Source: Sphingomonadaceae bacterium (GTDB lineage: Bacteria; Pseudomonadota; Alphaproteobacteria; Sphingomonadales; Sphingomonadaceae). Taken from it: a stretch of 36,687 nucleotides of DNA. The position numbers and the translations under genes were made by a program. Positions 23,778 to 33,102 of this stretch are shown one piece after another. The stretch covers positions 1 to 36,687 of the forward strand of contig CANJCQ010000042.1 of assembly GCA_947473355.1 (NCBI GenBank), read 5' to 3'. The notes below the pieces were generated by a model. It was not told the origin of the DNA and made no database searches. It saw only the letters and a list, made by a program, of their open reading frames with translations. Positions within the stretch are counted from its first letter, which is position 1; every line of letters begins with the position of its first letter.

Positions 23778-25385
23778 ATGAGCCTGATTCGCCACGTTGG
23801 CACAATTGGCGGGCTCACTGCGATCAGCCGGGTGTTCGGCTTCGCGCGCGACATGCTGCTGGCCCGCGTGCTTGGTGCCGGGCTGGTCGGCGATGCCTTC
23901 CAGCTGGCCTTCACGCTCCCCAACACCTTCCGCCGCCTGTTTGCCGAAGGGGCCTTTTCGGTGGCCTTCGTGCCGATGTATTCGAAAGCGCTTCACGGTG
24001 AGGGCGGCGAGGAAGAGGCGGAGAAGTTCGCCGGCGATGTGCTGTCGGTGTTCCTGTGGGTACTGCTGGGCTTCAGCGCACTGTGCATGATCATCATGCC
24101 GGGCATCGTCTGGCTGCTGGCGCACGAATACGCGAAAGTTCCGGGCAAGTTAGAGCTTTCGGTGGTGCTCAGCCGCGTAACTTTCCCCTACCTGTTTTTC
24201 ATCAGCCTGGTGGCGATGCTGTCTGGCCTGCTCAATGCGCGCTCGCGCTTTGGCCCCGGCGCGCTCGCGCCGGTTCTGCTCAACATTTTCCTGATCAGCG
24301 CAATTCTGCTCGGCAATTATTTGCGCGGGAGCAGCGGCGACGATCACATCGTCGGCTATTGCATCGCTGCTGCCGTATCCCTTTCGGGTGCCGCGCAGCT
24401 GCTGTACCTCACCTGGGCCAGCCGCCGTGCAGGGGTCCGCCTCAAAGTTTCCGTGCCAAAATTCACTCCCGAAGTCAGGAAACTTGGCGCATTGATCCTG
24501 CCCGCGACATTCGGTGCGGGGATTTACCAGATCAGCCAGCTGGTCGACACGTTCTTCGCCACATCGCTGCCGCAAGGCTCACTCACCCTGCTCAAGCTCG
24601 CGGACCGGCTCAACCAGATGCCCCTGGGCATCGTCGGGATTGCGCTGGGCACAGCGATCCTGCCGATGCTTTCGCGCCATATCCACACCGGCAACCTCGC
24701 CGAAAGCCAGCGCCTGCAGAGCAACGCCTTTGAAATGGCGACCTTGCTGACCCTGCCCGCTGCTGCCGCGCTGGCGATCTGCGCGCCGGCCTTTGTCACC
24801 GCGTTCTTCGTCGGCGGCAAGTTCAAGCCCGATGACGGCGTGATCATGGCGCAGATCGTCGTTGCGCTGGTAGCGGGTCTTCCGGCCTATGTGATCGTCA
24901 AGATCCTCAACCCCGGCTTTTTCGCGCGCACCGATACGCGCACGCCGGTCTGGACTGCGCTAATCTCGCTGGTGTTCAACGTGACGCTGAACTTCATCGT
25001 CGTCAGCCGTTTCGGAATAGTCGGACTTGCCGCAGCGACAGCCTGTTCGGCCAGCCTTAACTGCCTGATGCTCTATGCCATGCTGCACCGGCGCGGCTGG
25101 TTTCATTTCACCCTGCCGCTGGCGAGCAAGATTGGTCGGCAGTTGATAGCGACCGCAGCCATGGCTACAGCGCTGTGGTGGGCCATGCCCCTGCTCGCGG
25201 CGCGCTATGGCGCTACCGTCTGGGATCGGGTCTGGTCGCTGACCGTGCTGGTTTCGCTGGGCCTGGTAGTGTTCTTCGGCATTGCCTTTGTGGTCGGCGC
25301 ACTGGACAAGGAATTGCTCGCCATGCTGCGTCGCAAGCGCCCTGCCCGCAACAGGTCCGACGACGAGATTCTTGAGGTCGAATGA
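23778..25385 (+). CDS. murJ: Lipid II flippase MurJ (MviN family)
   Basis: MurJ moves lipid II from the cytoplasmic to the periplasmic face of the inner membrane for peptidoglycan synthesis. The 535-residue protein is strongly hydrophobic with about 14 helices. It starts with the MviN signature [19 protein letters not shown] and continues with [39 protein letters not shown], and [20 protein letters not shown], all typical of the family. It lies between secB and trpS, and its stop overlaps the trpS start by one base (TGATG). Confidence 0.96.
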   Translation: MSLIRHVGTIGGLTAISRVFGFARDMLLARVLGAGLVGDAFQLAFTLPNTFRRLFAEGAFSVAFVPMYSKALHGEGGEEEAEKFAGDVLSVFLWVLLGFSALCMIIMPGIVWLLAHEYAKVPGKLELSVVLSRVTFPYLFFISLVAMLSGLLNARSRFGPGALAPVLLNIFLISAILLGNYLRGSSGDDHIVGYCIAAAVSLSGAAQLLYLTWASRRAGVRLKVSVPKFTPEVRKLGALILPATFGAGIYQISQLVDTFFATSLPQGSLTLLKLADRLNQMPLGIVGIALGTAILPMLSRHIHTGNLAESQRLQSNAFEMATLLTLPAAAALAICAPAFVTAFFVGGKFKPDDGVIMAQIVVALVAGLPAYVIVKILNPGFFARTDTRTPVWTALISLVFNVTLNFIVVSRFGIVGLAAATACSASLNCLMLYAMLHRRGWFHFTLPLASKIGRQLIATAAMATALWWAMPLLAARYGATVWDRVWSLTVLVSLGLVVFFGIAFVVGALDKELLAMLRRKRPARNRSDDEILEVE

Positions 25386-26401
25386 TGCGAATAGTCTCCG
25401 GCATACAACCTACCGGCAAACCGCACCTTGGCAACTACCTTGGCGCGATTCGCAATTATGTGCGCTTCCAGGATGAAGCAGAGGCTGCTGGCGGCCAGAG
25501 CCTCTATTTTCTCGCCGATCTGCATGCACTGAGCCAGCCGCACAACCCCGCCGAACTGACAGCTGCAACCCGCGAAATGGTCGCGACGCTGGTCGCCTGC
25601 GGGCTTGATCCCGAACGCTGCATCCTGTTCAATCAGGCGCAAGTCCCCCAGCATGCCGAGCTGCAATGGCTACTCAACGGCACGGCCCGCATGGGCTGGT
25701 TGAACCGCATGACCCAGTGGAAGGACAAGGCCGGCAAGGATCGCGAAGGGCAATCGGTCGCGCTGTTCACTTATCCGGTGCTGCAAGCCGCCGACGTGCT
25801 CCTTTATCAGGCGACCCATGTTCCGGTCGGCGATGACCAGAAGCAGCATCTCGAGCTCGCGCGCGATATCGCCCAGAAATTCAACTTCGATTTTGGCAAT
25901 GGCACAGACATTTTCACACTGCCTGATCCGATCATTCCGCCCGATACCGCACGAATTCTGAGTTTGCGCGATGGCAGTGCCAAGATGAGCAAGTCCGATA
26001 CGTCCGACATGAGCCGGATCAACCTAATCGACGATGCCGATACGATTATGCAAAAGGTCAAGAAGGCCAAGTCCGATCCCGAACCGTTGCCATCGGATCC
26101 CGGCGGACTGGAAGGCCGTCCGGAAGCAAGAAACCTCGTCGGCATCTATGCCGCCATGGCCGGCACCAGTGTGGCCGATGTTCTGCGCGATTTTGGCGGC
26201 CACGGCTTCGGCAAGTTCAAGCCGGCACTGGGCGAACTGCTGGTCGAAAAGCTCGCCCCGATCAATGCGCGCTTCGTCGAACTGGTCCGGGACACTGAAG
26301 CGCTCGATGCTATTCTGGCCAAGGGTGCGCTCAAGGCGCGTGATCTGGCAAGACCGACCCTGGCTGCGGCCTATGCGGCGCTGGGGCTGGTGCGAGGCTG
26401 A
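25385..26401 (+). CDS. trpS: Tryptophanyl-tRNA synthetase
   Basis: Class I aminoacyl-tRNA synthetase charging tRNA-Trp. The 338-residue enzyme begins [20 protein letters not shown], with the HIGH-equivalent HLGN, followed by [15 protein letters not shown], and carries the KMSKS loop as AKMSKSD before [12 protein letters not shown]. The length is normal for a bacterial TrpRS. ATG 25385 is preferred over 25382 because GAGG at 25374-25377 then has seven-base spacing; it overlaps the murJ stop. No trp attenuator-like structure was seen upstream, as the gene sits at the end of secB-murJ. Confidence 0.96.
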   Translation: MRIVSGIQPTGKPHLGNYLGAIRNYVRFQDEAEAAGGQSLYFLADLHALSQPHNPAELTAATREMVATLVACGLDPERCILFNQAQVPQHAELQWLLNGTARMGWLNRMTQWKDKAGKDREGQSVALFTYPVLQAADVLLYQATHVPVGDDQKQHLELARDIAQKFNFDFGNGTDIFTLPDPIIPPDTARILSLRDGSAKMSKSDTSDMSRINLIDDADTIMQKVKKAKSDPEPLPSDPGGLEGRPEARNLVGIYAAMAGTSVADVLRDFGGHGFGKFKPALGELLVEKLAPINARFVELVRDTEALDAILAKGALKARDLARPTLAAAYAALGLVRG

Positions 26402-26452
26402 ATTATTCAACGACTATTCAGCCGGGCCCGGTTAAGGCATCATCAATAAATC

Positions 26453-26477
26453 GGAACAAGCGCCACTCTGCCGAGTT
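26453..26477 (+). promoter_or_regulatory. Possible EcfG-type (general stress) promoter
   Basis: GGAAC at 26453-26457 is followed after 17 bases by GTT at 26475-26477. The established EcfG consensus in alphaproteobacteria is GGAAC, 16-17 bases, then CGTT; here the base before GTT is A instead of C. It would start transcription about 27 bases before the DUF4136 gene. Only one occurrence was considered, and chance matches are possible. Confidence 0.4.
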
Positions 26478-26511
26478 TTGCGTTTAATCCGATCTCGCGG
26501 GAGCTTGCATC

Positions 26512-27231
26512 ATGGCCGTCAACACTATCTCACCGTTCAACCGCGCAAAGCTGGCCGCTGCTGCCATTTTTTCGCTTGGGCTTGCGGGCTGCGCGAGCAA
26601 TTTCAACGCTGACGTTTCGCGCTTCCAGTCGCAGTTGCCTGCGCCTGCCGGGCAGACCTTTGCGGTCGTCTCGGACGATCCCGCGCTCGACGGCGGGATC
26701 GAATTTTCCAGTTACGCCCGGCTTGTCACCGACCGCATGGCCTCGCTAGGCTATAGCCCGGCAGCCTCGCCCGAAAGTGCCGCATTGCTGGTGCGCTTCG
26801 ACTATGGCGTCGACAAGGGCCACGAGCGCGTGCAGCAGGTTGGCCCGCGTTACGATCCTTTCTTCAGCCCGTGGTATGGCTATGGTCGCGGCGGTTTCGG
26901 CGGCGGCTATTGGGGCGGGCGAGGCTTCGGGCGTTTTGGCGGCTTCTATGGCCACGGTCTGTGGGGCTATGGCTTTAACGATCCGTGGTTCAACAACGGG
27001 TACGAAAGCGAAACCGTCTATACCAGCGGAATCGGGCTGAAGATCATTCGCCGCGCCGACAATGCCCGCCTGTTTGAAGGCAAAGCAGAGGCGATTTCGA
27101 CCTCCAACCGTTTGCAATATCTGGTGCCCAATCTGGTCGAGGCGATGTTTACCGGCTTTCCCGGCAATTCAGGCGAGACCGTAAGAATCAGCGCTGCGCC
27201 GGAGAAAAAGACTGCGCGCAGCGGGAACTGA
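26512..27231 (+). CDS. DUF4136 lipoprotein with a Gly-rich central segment
   Basis: A 239-residue secreted protein with an N-terminal signal and lipobox LAGC (Cys27, in LGLAGCASNF), so it is probably outer-membrane anchored. The conserved DUF4136 layout is visible: FQSQLPAPAGQTFAVVSDDP, SYARLVTDRMASLGYSPA and, in the second half, YTSGIGLKIIRRADNARLFEGKA with VPNLVEAMFTGFPG. A Gly/Tyr/Phe-rich stretch (GGFGGGYWGGRGFGRFGG) interrupts the middle. Function of DUF4136 is unknown. GGGAG lies about nine bases before ATG 26512. The gene is single, with its own leader and a possible EcfG promoter. Confidence 0.83.
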   Translation: MAVNTISPFNRAKLAAAAIFSLGLAGCASNFNADVSRFQSQLPAPAGQTFAVVSDDPALDGGIEFSSYARLVTDRMASLGYSPAASPESAALLVRFDYGVDKGHERVQQVGPRYDPFFSPWYGYGRGGFGGGYWGGRGFGRFGGFYGHGLWGYGFNDPWFNNGYESETVYTSGIGLKIIRRADNARLFEGKAEAISTSNRLQYLVPNLVEAMFTGFPGNSGETVRISAAPEKKTARSGN

Positions 27232-27238
27232 TCGCGCG

Positions 27239-28282
27239 CTAAACGGTCCCCACCCCTGTCACCGGCGAGCCCACTGCCCCCGGCAGCCGCAACGGCGGAG
27301 CGGTGAACAGGAAGCGCGAGCGGCCATGCGCGCGCAGCCAGTCGGCAAGATCGCTCAGCAGGAATAGCTCGCCCAGCGGAATGCCGAGCTTGAACAGGCA
27401 CAGGTTGTGGAGCGGCACGCGAATTCCATGCGCGTTCTCGCGAGCGAAATCGGGGGTCACTTCGACAGCTTCGTTGTCCGAAACCAGTGCCACCGCGCCG
27501 CAATCATCGACCCATTTGAGCAGGCGGTCGTCAAAACCGTCCAGCCCTGAGCATCGGTGTGGATCGAGCTCGGCTGAACCCGAATAGTGCGCCAGCAACG
27601 CCCGGTCGAAGCCGGTGCGGAAGCACAGCACATCGCCCGGCTCGACCTCGACCTTGTCGGCCTCGAGAATTCGCATCAGCTGCTCGTAGCCCACCGGCAC
27701 CTTTTCCAGCCCGACATGAGCGAACAGATCGATCATCACCCCGCGGCTTTGCATGCCCGTCTCGGCAAGCCGCTCGATACCCAGCGCGAAGGCCCCGAAA
27801 GGCCCGTCCATGCCCGCGCGTCCCTTGAGGTAATCGAAAGGACTGCACACATGCTCGTGCGCGCGATAGCCATTGTAATAGGTGATCTCCTCAGGCCCTG
27901 CCCCGTCAGCAACGAACAGCTGCCCCATGTGGCAAAAGGCATCCCACTGGGTCGAGAACTGCAGGCTGAGCGTGGCGCGATCATCGTTGACCACTTCCTT
28001 CATGCCGGGAAAGACCTGACCATAAGGATAATTGGCGACCGGATCCTCGCCCCGCATCGAAAAGGCAAGCTCAGGCGGAAAGCGGCGCGGATTGAGCTGC
28101 ACGCGCGGGCAGTCGAGCGGGAGGGAGAGGCAGAAGGCGAGGCCCTCGCGCACTTCTTCCGCCGCTTTGATCCGGTGCTGCGGGGTCACCAGATTGAGCC
28201 GGCCGATCTGGTCATCCGGGCCAAAGTCACCCCAGTTCGATCCCTCGGGCCGCCTGGTCCAGCGATTCGTATTTTCGCCCAC
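27239..28282 (-). CDS. Cyclase-family (kynurenine formamidase-like) protein
   Basis: A 347-residue member of the metal-dependent cyclase/hydrolase fold. The expected metal-site segment, near residue 112, is QWDAFCHMGQLF; the usual HXGTHXD motif is altered. Other conserved parts are NLVTPQHRIKAAEEVREG, LEVEPGDVLCFRTGFD-like residues (VEVEPGDVLCFRTGFD) and RVPLHNLCLFKLGIPLGELF near the end. This pattern matches the large cyclase subfamily (about 340 residues), whose substrates are unknown but often aromatic or amide. It is divergent from the EthD-like gene, separated by 88 bases, and may be part of the same catabolic locus. Confidence 0.82.
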   Translation of the reverse strand: MGENTNRWTRRPEGSNWGDFGPDDQIGRLNLVTPQHRIKAAEEVREGLAFCLSLPLDCPRVQLNPRRFPPELAFSMRGEDPVANYPYGQVFPGMKEVVNDDRATLSLQFSTQWDAFCHMGQLFVADGAGPEEITYYNGYRAHEHVCSPFDYLKGRAGMDGPFGAFALGIERLAETGMQSRGVMIDLFAHVGLEKVPVGYEQLMRILEADKVEVEPGDVLCFRTGFDRALLAHYSGSAELDPHRCSGLDGFDDRLLKWVDDCGAVALVSDNEAVEVTPDFARENAHGIRVPLHNLCLFKLGIPLGELFLLSDLADWLRAHGRSRFLFTAPPLRLPGAVGSPVTGVGTV

Positions 28283-28370
28283 ATCAATCTCCCATCAATG
28301 CAACATACCTTGCGCAATCTTCAACTGCACGGCAAGTGCTGGCTGAAACCTGAATCGCAAGGGAATCACA

Positions 28371-28706
28371 GTGCCGCGCTTCAACTATACAGTGCTCTCC
28401 CGCTCGCAGCCCGGCCAGGAAGAGGAATATGTCCGCTGGTACACGGAACAACATCTGCCCGATATCAGGCGCATGCCCGGCGTGGTCAGTGCAAAGCTGT
28501 TTCGCATGGACTTCCAGCGGGTCTACGATATCGAAGCGCCGCAGTGGACACTTATGACCTTGTACGAGCTGGAAGGTGATGACCCGGAACAGATCATCAA
28601 TGCCCTGCGAGATGCATCGGGCAGTCCCGAGATGCCTGGGACTGATACGCTCGACAAGAGCGGCATGATCCAGGCGGCAGGGCATCTGATTGCCCAAATC
28701 GATTAG
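28371..28706 (+). CDS. EthD-like / stress-responsive alpha-beta barrel protein
   Basis: A 111-residue ferredoxin-like-fold protein with the YVRWYTEQHLPDIRRMPGVV pattern seen in EthD-type and related dimeric alpha-beta barrel proteins (the YxxWYxxxHxPD pattern is clear). The start is GTG 28371 with AAGGGAA about six bases upstream. The role of this group is poorly known; some act in degradative pathways as putative lyases or monooxygenase accessory proteins. It is the first gene of a tight four-gene operon with two crotonases and a cupin. Confidence 0.72.
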   Translation: MPRFNYTVLSRSQPGQEEEYVRWYTEQHLPDIRRMPGVVSAKLFRMDFQRVYDIEAPQWTLMTLYELEGDDPEQIINALRDASGSPEMPGTDTLDKSGMIQAAGHLIAQID

Positions 28707-28730
28707 AGTCAAAGAGAGGAAACCATAGGA

Positions 28731-29534
28731 ATGAGCAAAGAACCCCATATGCTGGTCGATGTGGTCGAAAATATCATTATCGCCACCTTCAACCGCCCTG
28801 AGAAACTCAATGCAATGAGCCCGGAGTTGCTCGGGATCCTTGAGGAGGCTGTGAACCGTTTCCGCGACACGCCTGAGCTGCGGGTCATGCTGATCAATTC
28901 GAAGGGCCGCTATTTTTCCGCCGGAGCCGATCTCAAGCAAGGTAACGCCGAGGGCAGGCCGCAGCCGACTCGCGGTTCTGAAGTGCGTGAGCAGCACCGC
29001 AAGCTGCCGATGCGGCGTATCTGGGACGAGATGGAAGGCATCGAGAAGCCTTTCGTCGTCGCCCATCATGCACGCTGTGTTGGCGGAAGCCTCGAAATGT
29101 CGCTGTCCTGCGACTTCCGCCTCGCCGCAGCCTCCGCGAGCTATGCCTTTCCCGAAGCCAAGTTCGGCGTGCTCCCGGCGACCAACGGCGTCAGCCGACT
29201 TGTCCGCATCATCGGACCGCATTGGGCGCGCTACATGATCATGGCCAATATTCCGCTGGAAGCTGAGGAAGCCCGCATTGCCGGCTTGGTGCACAAGGTA
29301 TTTCCCGACGAAACTTTCGAGGAAGACGTAATGGCCTTCTGCCGCCACCTGGCCAAGCAGGACGGCGAACTGGTCGGCGCGGCAAAGGTGGCTATCGAAC
29401 TGGCCAACGATCTGCCGTCGCATCAGGCAGCATTGGTCGAACGACTGGTCAACAGCTCGATCATGATCAGTCCGCATCAAAAAGAACTGATGGCAGCGCA
29501 CCTCGCCGGCATCGGCAAAGGCAAGGGATATTGA
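28731..29534 (+). CDS. Enoyl-CoA hydratase/isomerase (crotonase) family protein 1
   Basis: A 267-residue crotonase with the oxyanion-hole segment YFSAGADLK (residues 61-69) and the second hole HARCVGGSLEMSLSCDF. Both usual catalytic glutamates are present: Glu122 in GGSLEMSL and Glu142 in AFPEAKFG. The C-terminal helices are normal. It should therefore be able to hydrate an enoyl-CoA, though the substrate is unknown. It starts 25 bases after the EthD-like gene and its stop overlaps the cupin-gene leader. The name is by family only. Confidence 0.88.
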   Translation: MSKEPHMLVDVVENIIIATFNRPEKLNAMSPELLGILEEAVNRFRDTPELRVMLINSKGRYFSAGADLKQGNAEGRPQPTRGSEVREQHRKLPMRRIWDEMEGIEKPFVVAHHARCVGGSLEMSLSCDFRLAAASASYAFPEAKFGVLPATNGVSRLVRIIGPHWARYMIMANIPLEAEEARIAGLVHKVFPDETFEEDVMAFCRHLAKQDGELVGAAKVAIELANDLPSHQAALVERLVNSSIMISPHQKELMAAHLAGIGKGKGY

Positions 29535-29536
29535 TC

Positions 29537-30055
29537 ATGGCTGACGATGGACAGGACACAGCAAAATTCCAGATCTTCCGCGCTGCCGACGCGCCAGGAT
29601 TGATGGAAGCGGGATGCATGGAAGTGAAACCGTTCAACCCGGTTCAGCGATCGGGCATGGATAGGGCTCTGGCCGCCGGATATGTCGGCGGCGACGAGAT
29701 CAAGGTGCTCACTGATGTGCCGGGCTTCGGCCTGACACATGTGTGGTTCAAGGAAGGTTACCAGCTCCCGCTGCACAGCCACAATGCCGATTGCATGTAC
29801 TACATTGTATCCGGCAGCATCCGTCTGGGCACCGAAGAACTTGGCCCGCGTGACTGTTTCTTCGTGCCATGCGATGTGCCCTATACATACAAGATTGGCC
29901 CTGAAGGGGTCGAAGTGCTGGAAATCCGCCACGCCAACCACTTCGACTTCGTCAATCATGCCAAAGGTGAAGCCTGGTGGGCCAAGGCCGCCGAGGAGAC
30001 TGCTGCGAGGCAGGAAAGCTGGAAAACCGCCGCTCGGCCCAAGCTCAACACCTGA
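29537..30055 (+). CDS. Cupin-domain protein
   Basis: A 172-residue single-domain cupin starting MADDGQDTAKFQIFRAADAP. The first motif LPLHSHNADCMYYIVSG has the two His of HXH but lacks the usual Glu (the position reads Cys), and the second motif LGPRDCFFVPCDVPYTYK lacks the typical His. It may bind a metal weakly or not at all. Start ATG 29537 is chosen over TTG 29531 because AAGGGA lies about ten bases upstream. It overlaps no neighbour and lies between two crotonases, implying a role with CoA thioesters, but no function can be assigned. Confidence 0.8.
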   Translation: MADDGQDTAKFQIFRAADAPGLMEAGCMEVKPFNPVQRSGMDRALAAGYVGGDEIKVLTDVPGFGLTHVWFKEGYQLPLHSHNADCMYYIVSGSIRLGTEELGPRDCFFVPCDVPYTYKIGPEGVEVLEIRHANHFDFVNHAKGEAWWAKAAEETAARQESWKTAARPKLNT

Positions 30056-30076
30056 CATGCCCAACACCTGACATGA
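30045..30076. repeat. 16-bp tandem duplication at the cupin/crotonase-2 junction
   Basis: TCAACACCTGACATGC at 30045-30060 is followed directly by CCAACACCTGACATGA at 30061-30076 (14 of 16 identical). The first copy holds the cupin stop TGA and the second the start ATG of the next gene (30073). It probably arose by slippage and created or duplicated the start region. Confidence 0.8.
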
Positions 30077-30942
30077 AAGCCGCTGACACTATGGACCTCG
30101 TCCGCTACGAAAATCCTGCCGAGGGCGTTGCCCGGGTTGTGCTGGCCCGCTCGGAAAAGCACAATTCGCTCAATCCCGAACTGATCTTTGCCATCGACGA
30201 AGCGTTTGGCCAGGCCATGGCGGATGACAGTGTCAAGGTGGTGATCCTCTCCGCAGACGGGCGCAATTTCTCGGCCGGGCATGACATTGCCGATACGGTC
30301 GAGGACTATCAGCGCAAGATGCAGGACATATCCCCTCGCAAATCAGGCTGGAGCGGCTTTCAGGAGCCGGGCGTGCACGGCTGGTATGCTTCCGAGAAGG
30401 AAGGCTATCTCGAGAGCGCCCGGCGCATCCGCAATTTCTCCAAGCCGACGATCTGCGCGGTTAAGGGCAAATGCATCGCCGGGGCGCTGATCTATGCCTG
30501 GGTCTGCGACATCATCGTCGCGGCGGACAACGCCCTGTTCTCCGACCCGGTGGTCGATTTCGGCGTCTCTGGCGTCGAGTGGCTGGCCCACCCGTGGGAA
30601 CTGGGCGCGCGCAAGGCCAAGGAATTCCTGTTCACTGCCGACAGCTGGAATGCCGCAGAAGCCCACCGGCTGGGGATGGTCAACCATGTGGTGCCGCTTG
30701 ATGAGCTGGAGGCGTTCACTCTCGCCATGGCCGCAAAGATCGCCAGGAAGCCAGCTTTCGCGCTCAAGCTGGCCAAGGAAGCCGTGAACAAGACTCTGGA
30801 CATTCAGGGCCAGCAGAATGCCATCGATCAGGCCTTCTCGCTGCATCACCTGTGCCACCAGCAGAACTTCCGAGTTTTTGGCTATGGCATGGACACCAGC
30901 AACCTGCCGTCAATGGCCTCGGCGCCGAAGAAGGCGGGCTAA
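30073..30942 (+). CDS. Enoyl-CoA hydratase/isomerase (crotonase) family protein 2, atypical active site
   Basis: A 289-residue crotonase-fold protein starting [13 protein letters not shown]. The first oxyanion segment [10 protein letters not shown] (65-74) and second [16 protein letters not shown] are present. At the positions of the two hydratase glutamates it has Ile140 (in AGALIYAW) and Val160 (in SDPVVDFG), with Asp162 nearby. This argues against a standard hydratase and for an isomerase, hydrolase, decarboxylase or structural role. The longer frame upstream is non-homologous; ATG 30091 (MDLVRYE) is an alternative start. It ends four bases inside the convergent dut gene end. Last gene of the EthD-cupin operon. 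Confidence 0.85.
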   Translation: MKAADTMDLVRYENPAEGVARVVLARSEKHNSLNPELIFAIDEAFGQAMADDSVKVVILSADGRNFSAGHDIADTVEDYQRKMQDISPRKSGWSGFQEPGVHGWYASEKEGYLESARRIRNFSKPTICAVKGKCIAGALIYAWVCDIIVAADNALFSDPVVDFGVSGVEWLAHPWELGARKAKEFLFTADSWNAAEAHRLGMVNHVVPLDELEAFTLAMAAKIARKPAFALKLAKEAVNKTLDIQGQQNAIDQAFSLHHLCHQQNFRVFGYGMDTSNLPSMASAPKKAG

Positions 30943-31409
30943 CTCCCTAGCGCCGCCACGCCGCCGGTTGAGCCAAAGCCGCCCTCGCCGCGCGCGGTTT
31001 CGTCAAGATCATCGACTTCGAGCCAGCTAGCCCTCGTAACCGGGGCTAGCACCAGCTGCGCAATGCGGTCGCCGCGAAGAACCGAAAATTCATCGCTGCC
31101 GTGGTTGATGAGAATAATCTTGAGCTCGCCGCGATAGTCCGAATCGATCGTGCCGGGCGCGTTCGGCAGGCTGATGCCATGTTTGAGCGCCAGCCCCGAG
31201 CGCGGGCGAACCTGCACCTCGTAGCCCGCGGGTATGGCCAGCGAGAGGCCCGTCGCCACCGCATGGCGCCCTCCCGGCACGAGTACGACATCCTCGGCGG
31301 CCAGCACATCCATGCCAGCCGCGCCGTCGGTGGCATAGGCGGGCAAGTCCAGCCCCTCGCCATGCGGCAGGCGCTTGACCAGCAACGGCACGCTATTTGT
31401 TAAGGGCAT
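30939..31409 (-). CDS. dut: Deoxyuridine 5'-triphosphate nucleotidohydrolase (dUTPase)
   Basis: Dut hydrolyses dUTP to dUMP and pyrophosphate, keeping uracil out of DNA and supplying dTMP synthesis. The 156-residue trimeric-type enzyme has all five motifs: [45 protein letters not shown] and the C-terminal [12 protein letters not shown] 31409 is chosen ([19 protein letters not shown]) with AAAGGAT upstream. The gene starts inside the 3' end of coaBC (17-base overlap), the usual coaBC-dut pair in alphaproteobacteria. Confidence 0.96.
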   Translation of the reverse strand: MPLTNSVPLLVKRLPHGEGLDLPAYATDGAAGMDVLAAEDVVLVPGGRHAVATGLSLAIPAGYEVQVRPRSGLALKHGISLPNAPGTIDSDYRGELKIILINHGSDEFSVLRGDRIAQLVLAPVTRASWLEVDDLDETARGEGGFGSTGGVAALGS

Positions 31410-33066
31410 CGGCAATCCTTTCGACCAGCGCCCTTGCGACATCGGCCTTTGACATTTCAGGCAGGCTATCGATCCCGTTCTGCGTGACGATGTGAATGAT
31501 ATTGGCGTCTCCGCCCATCACGCTCTTCTCACCGCGATCGGACACATCGTTGGCAATGATCCAGTCGACGCCCTTGCGCTTGCGCTTTTCCTTGGCGTTA
31601 TCGAGCACATCTTCGGTTTCTGCTGCAAAGCCGATCAGCAGCTTAGGCCGGTTCTTGCCTGCTGAAACACTCGCGAGAATGTCGGGGTTTTCAGTCAGCA
31701 TCAGCGCCGGAGGCGCCGAGCCGCGCTTCTTGATCTTCTGGCCATAGGAGTCGGCGGTGCGCCAGTCGGCAACGGCGGCAACCATGATCGCGGCATCGGC
31801 GGGAAGGGCTTTCTTCACCGCATCAGCCATTTCGCGCGCAGTTTCGACATTGACCCGTTCGACACCACGCGGGGTCGCAAGGTTAACCGGTCCGGAAATA
31901 AGCGTCACCTGCGCCCCCGCCGCCGCTGCCGCAGCCGCAATGGCATAGCCTTGCTTCCCCGAAGAACGATTGGCGATGTAGCGCACTGGATCAATCGGCT
32001 CGTGAGTCGGCCCGGCCGTGACCAGAATATGCTTGCCCAGAAGCGGTTGATGCTCCGGATCGATGAGGAAATCTGGCAGCTCGGCAAGCACTTCGGCAGG
32101 GACCAATGGCGCAACTTGCCGTCCCACACTGATGCCAAACGTATCACCTTCAATCGGCTCCGGCGCCGCGCCCTGCGAGGCCGCGACGAGGTGGTTAATC
32201 GCCTCGGGATCGGTCGGCGGCGCGGACTTCGCCCGACCCTTCTTGGCAAGTACCGGTCCGTCGAGATTGAGCGGCGGCGGTGGAGCTTCTTCGGGCGGGT
32301 GCGGTTCGGCGAGTGATACTCCGGCCAATGAATCCTCAGGCGAAAGATCCTGCGGCTGTTCCGCAAATTCGCCTTCGCCAGATATGCCTTCGAGCGCTTC
32401 GGCCTGCTTCTTGCTCCGCGAAATCAGCGAGGCAGACAGGCCGCCCTGGCCGGGGTCTTCCGATTCCGCCTCGTCTTGTGCAGAAATAGCAGCCAATGGC
32501 TCCTCGCCAGGATCGAAGCTCAAAAGCTGGGCAATCTGGCGCCACACCGCAAAGGGCTCCGGCAGGCGGCCGGGGCCAAATTCGCCGCAGGCCATGGCGC
32601 CTTCATCTGGCTGCATGACGACCACCCCTGCGGCCCGCAAGGTCTCGATATTGCGCGACGTCGCGGCATGCTGCCACATTTTCACATTCATCGCCGGCAC
32701 AGTCAGCACCGGCTTGTCAGTCGCGAGGAGCAAAGTCGTTGCCAGATCGTCGGCGATGCCCGCCGTCATCTTGGCGAGCAGATCGGCCGTCGCCGGGCAC
32801 ACAACCACCAGATCGGCCTGCCGCGAAAGCTGGATGTGCCCCATCTCGACTTCGTTCTTGAGGTCCCACAAGGTTGTGTGGACGGGGTTCTCGCTCAGCG
32901 CCGCCAAAGCCAATGGCGTAACGAACTTCGAACCGCCTTCGGTGAGCACGCAAGTAACCTCGCCTGGAATGCCACCCGCACCCTTGCGGATCAGGCGAAC
33001 AAGCTCGCAGGCCTTGTAGGCGGCAATGCCGCCGCCGACGATCAACAGGATGCGCGGACCACTCAT
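31393..33066 (-). CDS. coaBC: Bifunctional phosphopantothenoylcysteine decarboxylase/synthetase CoaBC with a long linker
   Basis: CoaBC joins cysteine to phosphopantothenate and decarboxylates the product, two steps of coenzyme A synthesis. The N-terminal CoaC flavoprotein part begins [18 protein letters not shown], has active-site His77 ([13 protein letters not shown]) and the clamp Cys160 in [13 protein letters not shown]. The C-terminal CoaB part begins [20 protein letters not shown], contains [10 protein letters not shown] and KIKKRG. The protein is 557 residues, about 150 more than the family norm. The excess is an acidic, Pro-rich linker at residues about 185-342 between the domains. 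ATG 33066 is preferred to a start 12 codons earlier. The dut gene overlaps its 3' end. Confidence 0.95.
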   Translation of the reverse strand: MSGPRILLIVGGGIAAYKACELVRLIRKGAGGIPGEVTCVLTEGGSKFVTPLALAALSENPVHTTLWDLKNEVEMGHIQLSRQADLVVVCPATADLLAKMTAGIADDLATTLLLATDKPVLTVPAMNVKMWQHAATSRNIETLRAAGVVVMQPDEGAMACGEFGPGRLPEPFAVWRQIAQLLSFDPGEEPLAAISAQDEAESEDPGQGGLSASLISRSKKQAEALEGISGEGEFAEQPQDLSPEDSLAGVSLAEPHPPEEAPPPPLNLDGPVLAKKGRAKSAPPTDPEAINHLVAASQGAAPEPIEGDTFGISVGRQVAPLVPAEVLAELPDFLIDPEHQPLLGKHILVTAGPTHEPIDPVRYIANRSSGKQGYAIAAAAAAAGAQVTLISGPVNLATPRGVERVNVETAREMADAVKKALPADAAIMVAAVADWRTADSYGQKIKKRGSAPPALMLTENPDILASVSAGKNRPKLLIGFAAETEDVLDNAKEKRKRKGVDWIIANDVSDRGEKSVMGGDANIIHIVTQNGIDSLPEMSKADVARALVERIADALNK

Positions 33067-33102
33067 GCGTGTTTCTTTGCCCGGAATAGGGTTACCACGC
33101 AA

